From Planctomycetota bacterium (GTDB taxonomy: Bacteria > Planctomycetota > OFTM77): a DNA stretch of 64,000 nt. How positions within the stretch are numbered: position 1 is the stretch's first letter; every line of letters begins with the position of its first letter. Made by a program: the position numbers and the translations under genes. Of the stretch, positions 24,971 to 33,371 are shown in pieces. The DNA lies in assembly GCA_029260795.1 (NCBI GenBank), contig JAJDCO010000015.1, positions 110,523 through 174,522 on the forward strand, written 5' to 3'. The notes under the pieces are model-generated. The model saw only the letters and a list, made by a program, of their open reading frames with translations, did not search any database and was not told the origin of the DNA.

Positions 24971-25101
24971 CTCGAGAGTGGGCGACCGCAACGCGGGCAG
25001 TAGATTTGATACTGACCGGCCGCATAGGCCTCATCGCTCGGAGACCATCGACGTCCTCGATGTCCGACCAAGCGACACACGAGCTGAGCTACGAGACGCA
25101 T
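24919..25101 (-). CDS. Small zinc-knuckle protein (60 aa), antisense overlap with the thioesterase end
   Basis: A 60-residue protein starting at an ATG with AGGAGGT 6 bases upstream, a near-perfect ribosome-binding site. Seen: a hydrophobic amphipathic start (MRLVAQLVCRLVGHRG) and a CPRCGR knuckle; together CxxxxH and CxxC could bind one zinc. Similar small proteins occur as annotated DUF1660-like or uncharacterised entries. The 3' end runs 52 bases into the thioesterase gene on the opposite strand. A frame open further upstream has no such start signal. Confidence 0.65.
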   Translation of the reverse strand: MRLVAQLVCRLVGHRGRRWSPSDEAYAAGQYQIYCPRCGRPLSSHAPSLSFTPISPRRSG

Positions 25102-25274
25102 CACGCGACCTCCTGCGAATCCTTCGCAGGCCTCTTCGGAAACGCGACCGGGGCGAGGACGCCTCTCACTGGTGCCTGCGAGCATGAAGCAGAAATTCTC
25201 GCAGTGGACCCGTCAAAAGTCCAACGGATGTTGGACATCGACGTTAGGTTGTTGTTCAGGTCACCGCCGCCACG

Positions 25275-26120
25275 TCACTCGAAGCGTCGACCCGAGAGGA
25301 TCTGGATCCTGCCGTTGTGGGTCACCATCTGCACCGGCGCGCCTCCCGAGCCCACGGTGGCTTTGAGGGTGCGCTTGCCGCGCTCCGGCTGGCCGGGAAG
25401 CTCGAAGTCGATTCCGCCATTGTGGGTCTGGCAGTCGAATCGAGCCGAGATGTCGGGGCTCGCTCTCAGGACCAGTCGACCGTTGTGGCTCTGAATGGAG
25501 CCACTGAGACGCTCGCTCTCGCGAACGTCGATCTCGACGTGACCGTTGTGGGTCTCGAAGCGGACGCTCTCGAGGGGCGCGCTGGCGCCAATGCGTCCGT
25601 TGTGGGTCTCGGCCGTGAGGGTCGTCATGCCCCCACTCTCGACCGAAAGATTGCCATTGTGGCTCTCGAGGACGGTTTCGCCGTCGATCCCGTGAACGGT
25701 GACGGTACCGTTGTGCGTCTTGGCCCGGAGCGTCATCCGCGTCGGCATCACGACCTCGTAGGCGACCTTGGCGCCCCACCCGTCGTCGCGACTCGGATTC
25801 CAGCGCCAGCGCACGTCTTGAACGCCGTCCACGGTCTGTGTCAGCAGCTCGATCGCCCGCAACGCCGATTGAGCATCGAGCTCGTCCTGTCCGCCACCGC
25901 TCTTGTGGACGCGAACGACGATGTCGCTGCGCCCTTCTTCTCCCCGAACGGTGACCTCTCCATTGTGCGTCGTGAGCGCGAGCCCACGAAGCTCGCCGGC
26001 CTCGATCACGAGCTCGTCGGTCTCGTCCACCCACACCTGAGGGCCGAAGAACATGCAGCCGCTCGGGGCCAGCAGCAGCAGGAGACAAGCTCCACTTCGT
26101 GACATTCGGGACGAGATCAT
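25275..26120 (-). CDS. DUF4097-like lipoprotein with eight HNG repeats
   Basis: A 281-residue lipoprotein. The signal peptide ends in a lipobox (LLLAPSGC, Cys near residue 22). The mature chain is a beta-solenoid-like series in which T/S-HNG recurs eight times: THNGEV, THNGTV, SHNGNL, THNGRI, THNGHV, SHNGRL, THNGGI, THNGRI, spaced mostly 18-25 residues apart. This is the pattern of DUF4097 putative adhesin domains. AGAGGAG 7 bases upstream supports the ATG at 26120. The repeats are also visible in DNA as recurrent GTTGTGGGT on the plus strand. Likely surface-anchored; the ligand is unknown. Confidence 0.88.
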   Translation of the reverse strand: MISSRMSRSGACLLLLLAPSGCMFFGPQVWVDETDELVIEAGELRGLALTTHNGEVTVRGEEGRSDIVVRVHKSGGGQDELDAQSALRAIELLTQTVDGVQDVRWRWNPSRDDGWGAKVAYEVVMPTRMTLRAKTHNGTVTVHGIDGETVLESHNGNLSVESGGMTTLTAETHNGRIGASAPLESVRFETHNGHVEIDVRESERLSGSIQSHNGRLVLRASPDISARFDCQTHNGGIDFELPGQPERGKRTLKATVGSGGAPVQMVTHNGRIQILSGRRFE

Positions 26121-26364
26121 GACGACGCTCCTCTGGGATCGAACTGATTGGCCTCGGAATCCTTCTTCCTTGCCAATCTTCGGTGGCACCTTTCACCGCT
26201 TCAAGGGCCGTTCATCGAACGACGCGAAGAATCCAATCCCGAGCAGCCGAGACGGGGGCGCCTCCCTCGAATTGCCCACCGGCAGCTCAGGCGGTTCGTG
26301 AGCCGCCAGGAGCACCCCAGGCCGTCGTGCTGGCGCGTCTACTACTCCGATCCCGCGCCGAGTC

Positions 26365-26399
<35 letters not shown>

Positions 26400-26504
26400 A
26401 TCGCAACGTGCCCACTTGATTCGGCGCCATGCTCTCGATGAGTGAAGGATCTCGAAAGAGAGAACAGCCTCGTCGCCTTGGAACCGTGTCCCACACGCGG
26501 CGAC

Positions 26505-26533
26505 TAACAAGCTCGGCCACCAGTGCGTAGAAT
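26505..26533 (+). promoter_or_regulatory. Candidate sigma-70 promoter of the kinase gene
   Basis: TAACAA (26505-26510), 17-base spacer, TAGAAT (26528-26533), giving a leader of about 40 bases before the ATG at 26581. The same -10 variant TAGAAT occurs at 37309-37314. Confidence 0.45.
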
Positions 26534-26580
26534 CCGCTGGGCTCTTCCCCCTTTCATTGCTCGACGCCATCAGGACCATC

Positions 26581-28992
26581 ATGACCTCCGACGAAACCGC
26601 CTCGCCGCTCACCTCCCCCGGCGAACAGATCCCGGAGCGCATCGGCCCCTACCGGATACTCCGCATGCTGGGTCGCGGCGGCATGGGTGTCGTCTACCTG
26701 GCGCATCAGGAAGCTCCGGTTCAGCGGGAGGTCGCGCTCAAGCTCATCAAGCGAGGCATGGACACCGAGCAGGTGCTCGACCGGTTCACGGCCGAGCGGC
26801 AGACCTTGGCCGTGATGGACCATCCCAGCATCGCTCGGGTCTACGATGCGGGCGTCTCCGAGGATGGTCGTCCCTACTTCGCCATGGAGGCCGTAGCCGG
26901 TCAGCCGGTGACCGAGTACTGCGATCGCAAGCGCCTCGCGATTAGCAAGCGACTGGCCTTGTTCGTCCGAATCTGCGAAGCCGTCCAGCACGCCCACCAC
27001 AAGGGAGTGATCCATCGCGATCTCAAGCCGAGCAACGTGCTCGTCCGCCAGCTCGACGGGCGAGCGGTTCCCAAGATCATCGACTTCGGTGTCGCCAAAG
27101 CGATCGACGAGGAGAGGCCCGAAGCCAGCCCGGCCCGAACTCAGGTCGGTCAACTGATCGGAACTCCCGAGTACATGAGCCCCGAGCAAGCCGAGCTCGG
27201 CAGCGTCGCCGTCGACGCTCGCTCAGACATCTACTCGCTCGGCGTACTGCTCTACGAGCTCTTGGTCGGAAGCCGGCCCTTTCAACCCGACCCCGAGGCC
27301 GCGTCGTTCGAGCGCTTGCGCCGACGGATCCTCGAGGAGAGCCCGACGCGACCTAGCCTGCGGCTCCAAGACGGCGGCGAGCAGGCCCTCGCGATGGCCT
27401 CTTGCCACCAGGTCTCACACGAGACTCTCGCCAAGCGATTGCGCAACGATCTGGATTGGATCGTGATGAAGGCGCTCGAGAAGGATCCCGAGCGACGCTA
27501 CTCGAGTGCCTCGGAGCTCGCCGCCGACATCGCGCGCCATCTCCGGAACGAGCCGGTTGAAGCCGGGCCGCCGAGCTGGAGCTACCGAGCGACCAAGTTC
27601 GTCCGCCGTCATCGCGCGCCGGTCTTCACCGGGGTGGCTCTCGGCCTCGGGCTCCTGGTCGGCTTTCTCGTCAGCACCTTCCTCTACCTGAAGACCGAAG
27701 AAGAGAAGGTCGACCTCAGCCAGAGGAAGGTCGAGGTCGAGCGGTCGGTCATCGACCTCCTGCGGGAGCTCGGCGCGAACGACCCGGCCGTCGCCGCCTT
27801 CTTGCAGAAGCTCGTGAAGAACGCGTCGGAGGACCCGAGACTCCAGGCGGAACTGGCCGATGCCTTCCTGGAGATCGGATCGGATCCCGAGTCCCAGCTC
27901 GAGGCGAGCGCGCCGCAGCTGATCGAGTGCCTCGAAAGCTCGGTCTTTCTGCGCCAGCAGGAGATCGCGCGGGAGCCGAAGGACGTCCAAGCCCGCGCCA
28001 AGCTCGCCCTGGCTCATGAGCGCCTGGGAGACCTCTTCGTCGATGGCGGCGATTCGAGCCGAGCGCTCGATTGCTATCAGGTCGCCCTCGACATTCGCGA
28101 GTCGTTGCCGGAAGAAATCGAGGCCCTCGGCCTGGCTCCCGACAGCCCGCCGCACTTTACGGAAGGGGAAGGGAACTCCTCTTCCGGACCCGTCCGGATC
28201 GAGCAAACGCGATCGGCGCTTCCGCGCCCGCAGAACCGGGTCGCTCGCGGTCTCCGGCGGGAGCCACTGAATGAAGCCGTCGGACGCAACCACTACAAGA
28301 TCGGCCGCATCTACGCTCAGGATACTCGCCGACAGGAAGCGCTCGACCACCTGCAGAAAGCCGAGCGATCGCTGGAGACGATGGGGCAAGGCTCGCGCGA
28401 CCTCCGGTTCTTCATCCAGGCCAATCGGACCGAGCAGGCCGAGATCCAGGTCGAGATCGGCCAGGTTGCCCAGGCGACGTCAGCCCTCGCCGATGTCGGA
28501 CGATGGCTCCTGGAGCCGGATGCCCAGTCGGGCCCCCCCCGGCTCGGGGCCAACGAGGTGCCGCTCGTCGAGCGCTGGACTCAGGTCGTCGGTGCACTTC
28601 CCGATCCGACCACTCTCGAGGAATCGTGGGCCGGCCTCCTGCGGGATTTCGAGCAGCGTGTGGCCCGGTCCGAGCATCCCGTCAGCGCCGACTTGAGCCT
28701 GGCCCTCCTCTTGGCGCGATGTCCTTCCGAGAAGCTTCGCGATCCGGCTCGCGCCGTCGCACTGGCGGAAGAAGCTGCCGCAGCGTCTCGCGGGCGGAGC
28801 CGAATCGCGGCCTGGGCGATCGTCGCCGAAGTGCACTCCGCGATCGGGGATACCGAAAGTGCCGCAGAAGCGCGGCAGCTCGCCCGGGAGCTGGCTGGTG
28901 AGCGGGGGATGGCAGGCGGCTCATTGAATGAGCTGCTCGAGGGCGTCTTCCGCTCGCGAGCCCGGTCGGCCGGCAAAATCCAAAAACGCTGA
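26581..28992 (+). CDS. Serine/threonine protein kinase with membrane segment and TPR-like tail
   Basis: An 803-residue Hanks-type kinase. The N-terminal catalytic domain has a glycine loop GRGGMG (31-36), Lys54 in VALKLI, catalytic HRDLKPSN (145-152), DFG (168-170) and GTPEYMSPEQ. One membrane helix lies at about 347-370, and the C-terminal 430 residues contain TPR-like helices (LAHERLGDLFVDGGDSSRA and HYKIGRIYAQDTRRQEALDH). No PASTA repeats are present. The ATG with AGGA 6 bases upstream is preferred to a TTG 24 bases earlier. The layout, kinase inside and TPR outside, is common in Planctomycetota. Substrates unknown. Confidence 0.94.
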   Translation: MTSDETASPLTSPGEQIPERIGPYRILRMLGRGGMGVVYLAHQEAPVQREVALKLIKRGMDTEQVLDRFTAERQTLAVMDHPSIARVYDAGVSEDGRPYFAMEAVAGQPVTEYCDRKRLAISKRLALFVRICEAVQHAHHKGVIHRDLKPSNVLVRQLDGRAVPKIIDFGVAKAIDEERPEASPARTQVGQLIGTPEYMSPEQAELGSVAVDARSDIYSLGVLLYELLVGSRPFQPDPEAASFERLRRRILEESPTRPSLRLQDGGEQALAMASCHQVSHETLAKRLRNDLDWIVMKALEKDPERRYSSASELAADIARHLRNEPVEAGPPSWSYRATKFVRRHRAPVFTGVALGLGLLVGFLVSTFLYLKTEEEKVDLSQRKVEVERSVIDLLRELGANDPAVAAFLQKLVKNASEDPRLQAELADAFLEIGSDPESQLEASAPQLIECLESSVFLRQQEIAREPKDVQARAKLALAHERLGDLFVDGGDSSRALDCYQVALDIRESLPEEIEALGLAPDSPPHFTEGEGNSSSGPVRIEQTRSALPRPQNRVARGLRREPLNEAVGRNHYKIGRIYAQDTRRQEALDHLQKAERSLETMGQGSRDLRFFIQANRTEQAEIQVEIGQVAQATSALADVGRWLLEPDAQSGPPRLGANEVPLVERWTQVVGALPDPTTLEESWAGLLRDFEQRVARSEHPVSADLSLALLLARCPSEKLRDPARAVALAEEAAAASRGRSRIAAWAIVAEVHSAIGDTESAAEARQLARELAGERGMAGGSLNELLEGVFRSRARSAGKIQKR

Positions 28993-29002
28993 AACGGCGT
29001 TT
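28984..29002 (+). terminator. Weak hairpin at the kinase stop codon
   Basis: AAACGC (28984-28989) and GCGTTT (28997-29002) flank a 7-base loop that contains the stop codon; TTT is followed by CCC, so a T-tract is lacking. Weak candidate terminator. Confidence 0.3.
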
Positions 29003-29306
29003 CCCGATTCCGGATCCAGGGGAGGGCGCCGGCCGCAATCCCCCACGGCCAGGAGGTTGGAGGTGATATTCTCCTAAGGAATCCTCACCACCTCTGCCGA
29101 ACACATCAACGCGGCAACCTCGTCAACCGGATCGATCGGGGCTTCATCCCGATCGAGCCTCGTCGGCTCATTCGACCTGGCCTGCTCAGCTCGAATGTCG
29201 CCGCCTGCGCGTGATGGCCGTGACGCCGCGTTCGTTCCGCCGCGCGAGTCCCTGCCGGATCCGGATCCGGAGGGTTACCCCCACCCTGGCAAGCGAGGAG
29301 AGTCTC
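28993..29306. other. Gap before the SBBP gene
   Basis: About 314 bases without a supported gene. An in-frame extension of the SBBP gene up to 29211 is open but Arg-rich and lacks a ribosome-binding site. Near 29055 the sequence GGAGGTGATATTCTCC forms a partial dyad that could be an operator. Confidence 0.4.
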
Positions 29307-31886
29307 TTGGCCGCTCATCGACCGTTCCTGGAAGCCGATTCCCCGGATCGCCGACGCTCGTTCCTCACCATCTGGAGCTTGCTGCTGGTTCTTGGAGCAC
29401 TCGGCGTTCTCGGAATCTCTCGCCCTCGACCGACACTTCCGGATGAGCCACGCCTCGAGATCGCCACGACAGCCGCTTCATCACTGACCGAGCCCTCGCC
29501 GCCTCTCCACACCCGCAGCCAGCTCGCCTTCATCGAGAACACGGGGCAGTGGCCTGCCGATGTTTCGTTCACGGCGCGCGGGGCGGACTTCTCGGCCACG
29601 TTCGACTCCGATCACGTCGCGCTCCGAATCCGACGAATCGACGAGAGCGGGCATCGCCACGTCGTTCCGGTCGACCTCTTGTTCGTCGACGCTCGTTCGG
29701 ACGTCGAGATCAGCGGCGAGCAGCCTCTCCCTGGCGTACACCACTACCTTCTCGGCTCCGACTCGAAACGCTGGCGCCGGAATGTCCCTCGGTACGGCAA
29801 GATCCACTACGAGGACCTTTACGACGGGATCGATCTCGTCGTTCGTGAGGGAAGTGGAGCGTTGCAGTACGACCTACTGGCCGCTCCCGGCGCCGATTGG
29901 CGATCGGTGACGATCGCGACCGCTGGTGTCACGGCCATCGAGACGACGAACGAGGGCGGCCTGCTCCTGATCACGCCGTGGGGCCCGATTGAGCAAGGTG
30001 CCCCCGAGGCCTGGTACGAGCGGCCCGATGGCGAACGCGCACCGGTCGCCTGCCGCTATCGCGTCGTCGAGGGCCTGCGCTTTGGATTCGAAGTCGCCGA
30101 GGAGGCGCCGTGGCCGCTGGTGATCGATCCGCCGCTCGAGTGGTCGACGCTGCTCGGCGGGAGTGATCTCGATTGGCTCTCGCAGATCACAATCAGCGCC
30201 AACGAAGAAGCGATCGTCGCCGGCACCACGGCCTCAGTGGACTTCCCGACGACACCCGGAGCCTGGGACGTCTCGCTGGCGAACCCGAGCTGGGACGTGT
30301 TCGTCTCGAGGTTCGACGCCACGGGCTCCCAGCTGCTGTTCTCGACCTTCGTCGGTGGCACGGGCTTCGACTATGCTCGAACACTCGAGATCGACCTCGA
30401 CGGCACCTTCGTGATCGGGGGCTGGACGGACTCCGCGGACTTCCCGGTGACCCTCGGTGCCTACGACACGGCGATCAACGGCGCCCGAGACGCATTCATC
30501 ACGCGCTTGGCCGCCGACGGCTCGCAACTGGTCTTCAGCTCCTTCTTCGGGGGGAGCGAGGACGACGCGATCCACTCGGTGGCCCTGGATCCGTTCGGCT
30601 CCGCTTTCGTCACCGGGGAAACGCGCTCGACAGATCTGCCCGTGACGGTGAACGCGTTCGACGCCGACTTCAACGGTGGAAGCACCGACCTGTTCGTCGC
30701 GAAGTTCAATGTGACCGGCAATCAGCTCAGCTACAGCAGCTACCTCGGTGGCTCGAGCTTCGAAGAGATCGACGTCGTCCGCTTGGGTCCTGACGGCTCC
30801 CCGATCCTCGCCGGGCGAACCTGGTCGGCGGATTTCCCGACGACTCCCGGGGCCTATGACACGACCCTGAATGGGCAAGCCGACGCGTTCGTCGTCCGCT
30901 TCATGCCCGACCTCGACCAGCTCCTATACGCCACGTTCATCGGTGGCTCCCTCGTCGAATGGGCGGACGACATCGCCATCTCCGGCTCGGGACAAGTGAC
31001 CTTTGCCGGATTCACGGAGTCTCCGGACTTTCCGACGACGCTCCTCGCCTTCGATCGCACGTACGGCGGCGGTGGGTTCTTGGGGACCGATGGCTTCGTT
31101 GCTCGCCTGGGAAGCGCAGGCAATCGCCTCGTCTACTCCACCTACCTCGGAGGCTCGGGCGACGATTTCGTCTACTCGATCGCACTCGACGAGCAACAAC
31201 GAGCCATCGTCACCGGAATGACTCGCTCCGTGGACTTCCCCACGACATCGGGCTCCTTCGCCGAGAATGCTCCCGGAGGCAACGCGAACCCGAACGGCTT
31301 CGTCACGCGTCTCTCCACCGATGGCAATCGCTGCGAGTACGCCACCTACCTGGGCGGTCAGGACGACGATTTTCCGCTCGGCCTCCACCTCGCTGCCGAC
31401 GGCGCCGTCATCGTGGGAGGCTACACACGGTCGGCCGACTTTCCCGTCACTTCGGGTGCATTCTCCAAGCAGCACTCAGGAAGCTACGACGTCTTCGTCT
31501 CCCGACTCCGGCTCGGCCCGACGGTCGAGTTCTTTGGCCAGCCTCTTCCCGGACACCTGACGCGATTCGAGATCGAGGGGGCACCGTCGGCGCTGACGAG
31601 CCACAGCGCGCAGGTCATTCTGAGCTGCTCGGGAACGTCCGGCATTCGGCTACCCGGCGGCCTCTCGCTGCCGCTGACGTTCGACGCCTGCACGTCGCTC
31701 GGTCTCCGCCTGGCTCCGATCTTGCAGGCGACGATCACGGCATCCGGCACTGGCCTGACGCCCCCGATCTTCTTTCCGTCGTCCTTGCCCAGCGGCTTGA
31801 CCGTTCACTTCGCGGCCTTGTTCTGGAGCCCCCAGACCGCGTTGATCTCGGCAGTGACTCCGCCCGGCTCCCTGGTCCTGCCCTAA
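29307..31886 (+). CDS. SBBP beta-propeller repeat protein, exported
   Basis: An 859-residue protein with an N-terminal membrane segment (FLTIWSLLLVLGALGVLGI) that may be a signal anchor. Residues about 75-300 resemble the DUF7948 domain (FIENTGQWPADVSF, VVPVDLLFV, DLYDGIDLVVREG). Then come about eight SBBP repeats with the recurrent SADFPTTPGAYD / LLYSTYLGG pattern, and a C-terminal beta domain. The TTG start at 29307 is preferred because AGGAGAG lies 4-5 bases before it; an ATG-started form from 29211 would add 32 Arg-rich residues. Probably a surface propeller for binding; no enzymatic motif is seen. Confidence 0.9.
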   Translation: MAAHRPFLEADSPDRRRSFLTIWSLLLVLGALGVLGISRPRPTLPDEPRLEIATTAASSLTEPSPPLHTRSQLAFIENTGQWPADVSFTARGADFSATFDSDHVALRIRRIDESGHRHVVPVDLLFVDARSDVEISGEQPLPGVHHYLLGSDSKRWRRNVPRYGKIHYEDLYDGIDLVVREGSGALQYDLLAAPGADWRSVTIATAGVTAIETTNEGGLLLITPWGPIEQGAPEAWYERPDGERAPVACRYRVVEGLRFGFEVAEEAPWPLVIDPPLEWSTLLGGSDLDWLSQITISANEEAIVAGTTASVDFPTTPGAWDVSLANPSWDVFVSRFDATGSQLLFSTFVGGTGFDYARTLEIDLDGTFVIGGWTDSADFPVTLGAYDTAINGARDAFITRLAADGSQLVFSSFFGGSEDDAIHSVALDPFGSAFVTGETRSTDLPVTVNAFDADFNGGSTDLFVAKFNVTGNQLSYSSYLGGSSFEEIDVVRLGPDGSPILAGRTWSADFPTTPGAYDTTLNGQADAFVVRFMPDLDQLLYATFIGGSLVEWADDIAISGSGQVTFAGFTESPDFPTTLLAFDRTYGGGGFLGTDGFVARLGSAGNRLVYSTYLGGSGDDFVYSIALDEQQRAIVTGMTRSVDFPTTSGSFAENAPGGNANPNGFVTRLSTDGNRCEYATYLGGQDDDFPLGLHLAADGAVIVGGYTRSADFPVTSGAFSKQHSGSYDVFVSRLRLGPTVEFFGQPLPGHLTRFEIEGAPSALTSHSAQVILSCSGTSGIRLPGGLSLPLTFDACTSLGLRLAPILQATITASGTGLTPPIFFPSSLPSGLTVHFAALFWSPQTALISAVTPPGSLVLP

Positions 31887-31914
31887 CCGAGCGAGTCGCA
31901 CTCGACCGCCGAGA

Positions 31915-32850
31915 TCACTCGAGCGGCAGCACGTGCCCGACGATCTCGTCGAGTGCGAGATCGAAGAGTGGGAATTCCTCCCAGTTCTCATGATCGAAGT
32001 GCCACCACTCGAAGCGGTACATCGAGAAACCGGCCGACTCCATGACGGCCCGAAGCTGACTGCGGTTCTCTCGCCGCTCGCTGGTTCCCCCTCGATAGTC
32101 CGCGTGCGCCCGATGCGAGAACTCGTCGAAGCCGCTCGGCATTGGCAGGAGTCGTCCGGTTTCGAGATCGCAGAGCGTCAGGTCGATGGCGCAGCCTCGA
32201 TTGTGCCTCGAACCCGTCGCCGGATCGGCCACGTAGCGATGCTGCTCGGGCGGCGTCACCTCGCGAAACAGCCACGTCACCCGCCAGGGTCGGTAGGCGT
32301 CGAAGATCACCAGCCCTAACCCGTCCGACGCGAGCCGCTGCACGACGTTCCGGAGAGCCCGAGCTGCCGGGGCCTGCAGAAAGCAGCGAGCGGCCGAGTA
32401 GACCGGGGCTCCGACGAAGTTCGCCGCCGTTGCGTAGCGAAGATCGAGACGGAGCCGGGAGTCGATCGTCACGGCTTCCACGAGCTGGGCAGCATCGGGA
32501 CGACCGAGCGGGACCGATCCCGATTCTGCGGCCGCTCGGCGCCGAAGCGACTCCAAGTCTGTCACGGGCGGCACACGATACTCTTCCCCCTCGCGGGGCA
32601 CGCAACGCGGCAAGACGAGTTCGCCCACGCGCAGCGCGAGGCCGGCTCCCCGATCCGTGGCGGTCACGATTCGACCATCAAGCAGGCGAGGCGAGCGGGA
32701 AGGTGGGTCGGACAACACGTGTCGCATGCCCGTCGGCTCCTCGAGGATCGCCGTTCCGCCCTCCTCCAAGAGGCACCATGGCTGATCCTCGCCTCCAAAG
32801 TCGGCGAACCAGTCGCTCCACGCCGAGCGAGTCTCGGAACGGATCTTCAA
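31915..32850 (-). CDS. VanX-like D-Ala-D-Ala dipeptidase (peptidase family M15D) with an N-terminal extension
   Basis: A 311-residue predicted zinc dipeptidase that splits D-Ala-D-Ala. The M15 zinc motifs SRHNRGCAID (SxHxxGxAxD, His216, Asp223) and EWWH (281-284) are both complete, with ASDGLGLVIFDAYRP before them as in VanX. VanX is about 200 residues; here the first 105 residues form an extra beta-rich part of unknown role. The TTG start at 32850 has GGAGGAG 6 bases upstream. No signal peptide is seen. It lies just downstream of EIIA and a secreted M1 peptidase, 20 bases after the EIIA stop, so it may be in the same operon. Confidence 0.87.
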   Translation of the reverse strand: MKIRSETRSAWSDWFADFGGEDQPWCLLEEGGTAILEEPTGMRHVLSDPPSRSPRLLDGRIVTATDRGAGLALRVGELVLPRCVPREGEEYRVPPVTDLESLRRRAAAESGSVPLGRPDAAQLVEAVTIDSRLRLDLRYATAANFVGAPVYSAARCFLQAPAARALRNVVQRLASDGLGLVIFDAYRPWRVTWLFREVTPPEQHRYVADPATGSRHNRGCAIDLTLCDLETGRLLPMPSGFDEFSHRAHADYRGGTSERRENRSQLRAVMESAGFSMYRFEWWHFDHENWEEFPLFDLALDEIVGHVLPLE

Positions 32851-32870
32851 TCGACGCTCCTCCGGTCTGC

Positions 32871-33371
32871 TCAGCCCAGCTGCCCGGACAATAGACGAAC
32901 GACTTCTCCCGGCGACGATAGCTCCAGAAGCTCGTCGATCGCACCTTCCTCCGACAAGACCTCGGCCAGTCGCTTGTAGACCTGCAAGTACAGCTTGTCG
33001 TCGTAAGGAGGCGCGACCATCGGGATGAAGATCCGCACGGGCTCGTCATCCGGCGCATCGAAGGGGATTGCCTCCTCGCTGCGCGCGAACCCGATCACCA
33101 TCTCTCTCACCTGAAGAGAGCGAACGTGCGGGATCGCCACACCTTGACCGAGGGCGGTGGTCGCCTTGCGCTCACGCAGCGACATCTCGGTCTTGAGCTT
33201 GGTCGGATTGCCGATCTTGTCGGAGCGCTCCAGCAGATCCACCAGCTCGGAGATGACATTCTCCTTCAGCTCCTGGACTCTCTTGGGTGTCCAGTCATCG
33301 ATCTCGGGATCGGGCCGAGCCTTCAAGTCGAGATCGATCCATTCGACCTTGAGGTAGCGCGTGATTCTCAC
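32871..33371 (-). CDS. PTS EIIA type-2 domain protein, coupled to an M1 peptidase
   Basis: A 166-residue EIIA protein with a 35-residue N-terminal extension before the domain. The active-site motif is GVAIPHVRS (His82), preceded by KTEMSLRERKATTALGQ as in PtsN. The GTG start at 33371 overlaps the stop of the M1 gene by GTGA, and GAGGAGG lies 4 bases upstream, so translation is coupled. With no other PTS parts in the window, a regulatory role is likely. It is unusual to find EIIA fused by overlap to an aminopeptidase gene. Confidence 0.9.
   Translation of the reverse strand: MRITRYLKVEWIDLDLKARPDPEIDDWTPKRVQELKENVISELVDLLERSDKIGNPTKLKTEMSLRERKATTALGQGVAIPHVRSLQVREMVIGFARSEEAIPFDAPDDEPVRIFIPMVAPPYDDKLYLQVYKRLAEVLSEEGAIDELLELSSPGEVVRLLSGQLG

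Noticed and set aside
25261..26196. Second frame across the DUF4097 gene on the same strand
   Set aside because: Arg-rich translation without lipobox or HNG pattern; the other frame has both.
31892..31904. CGAGT-CGC-ACTCG hairpin between the SBBP and VanX-like genes
   Set aside because: Only 5 bp with a 3-base loop and no T-tract; could be chance.
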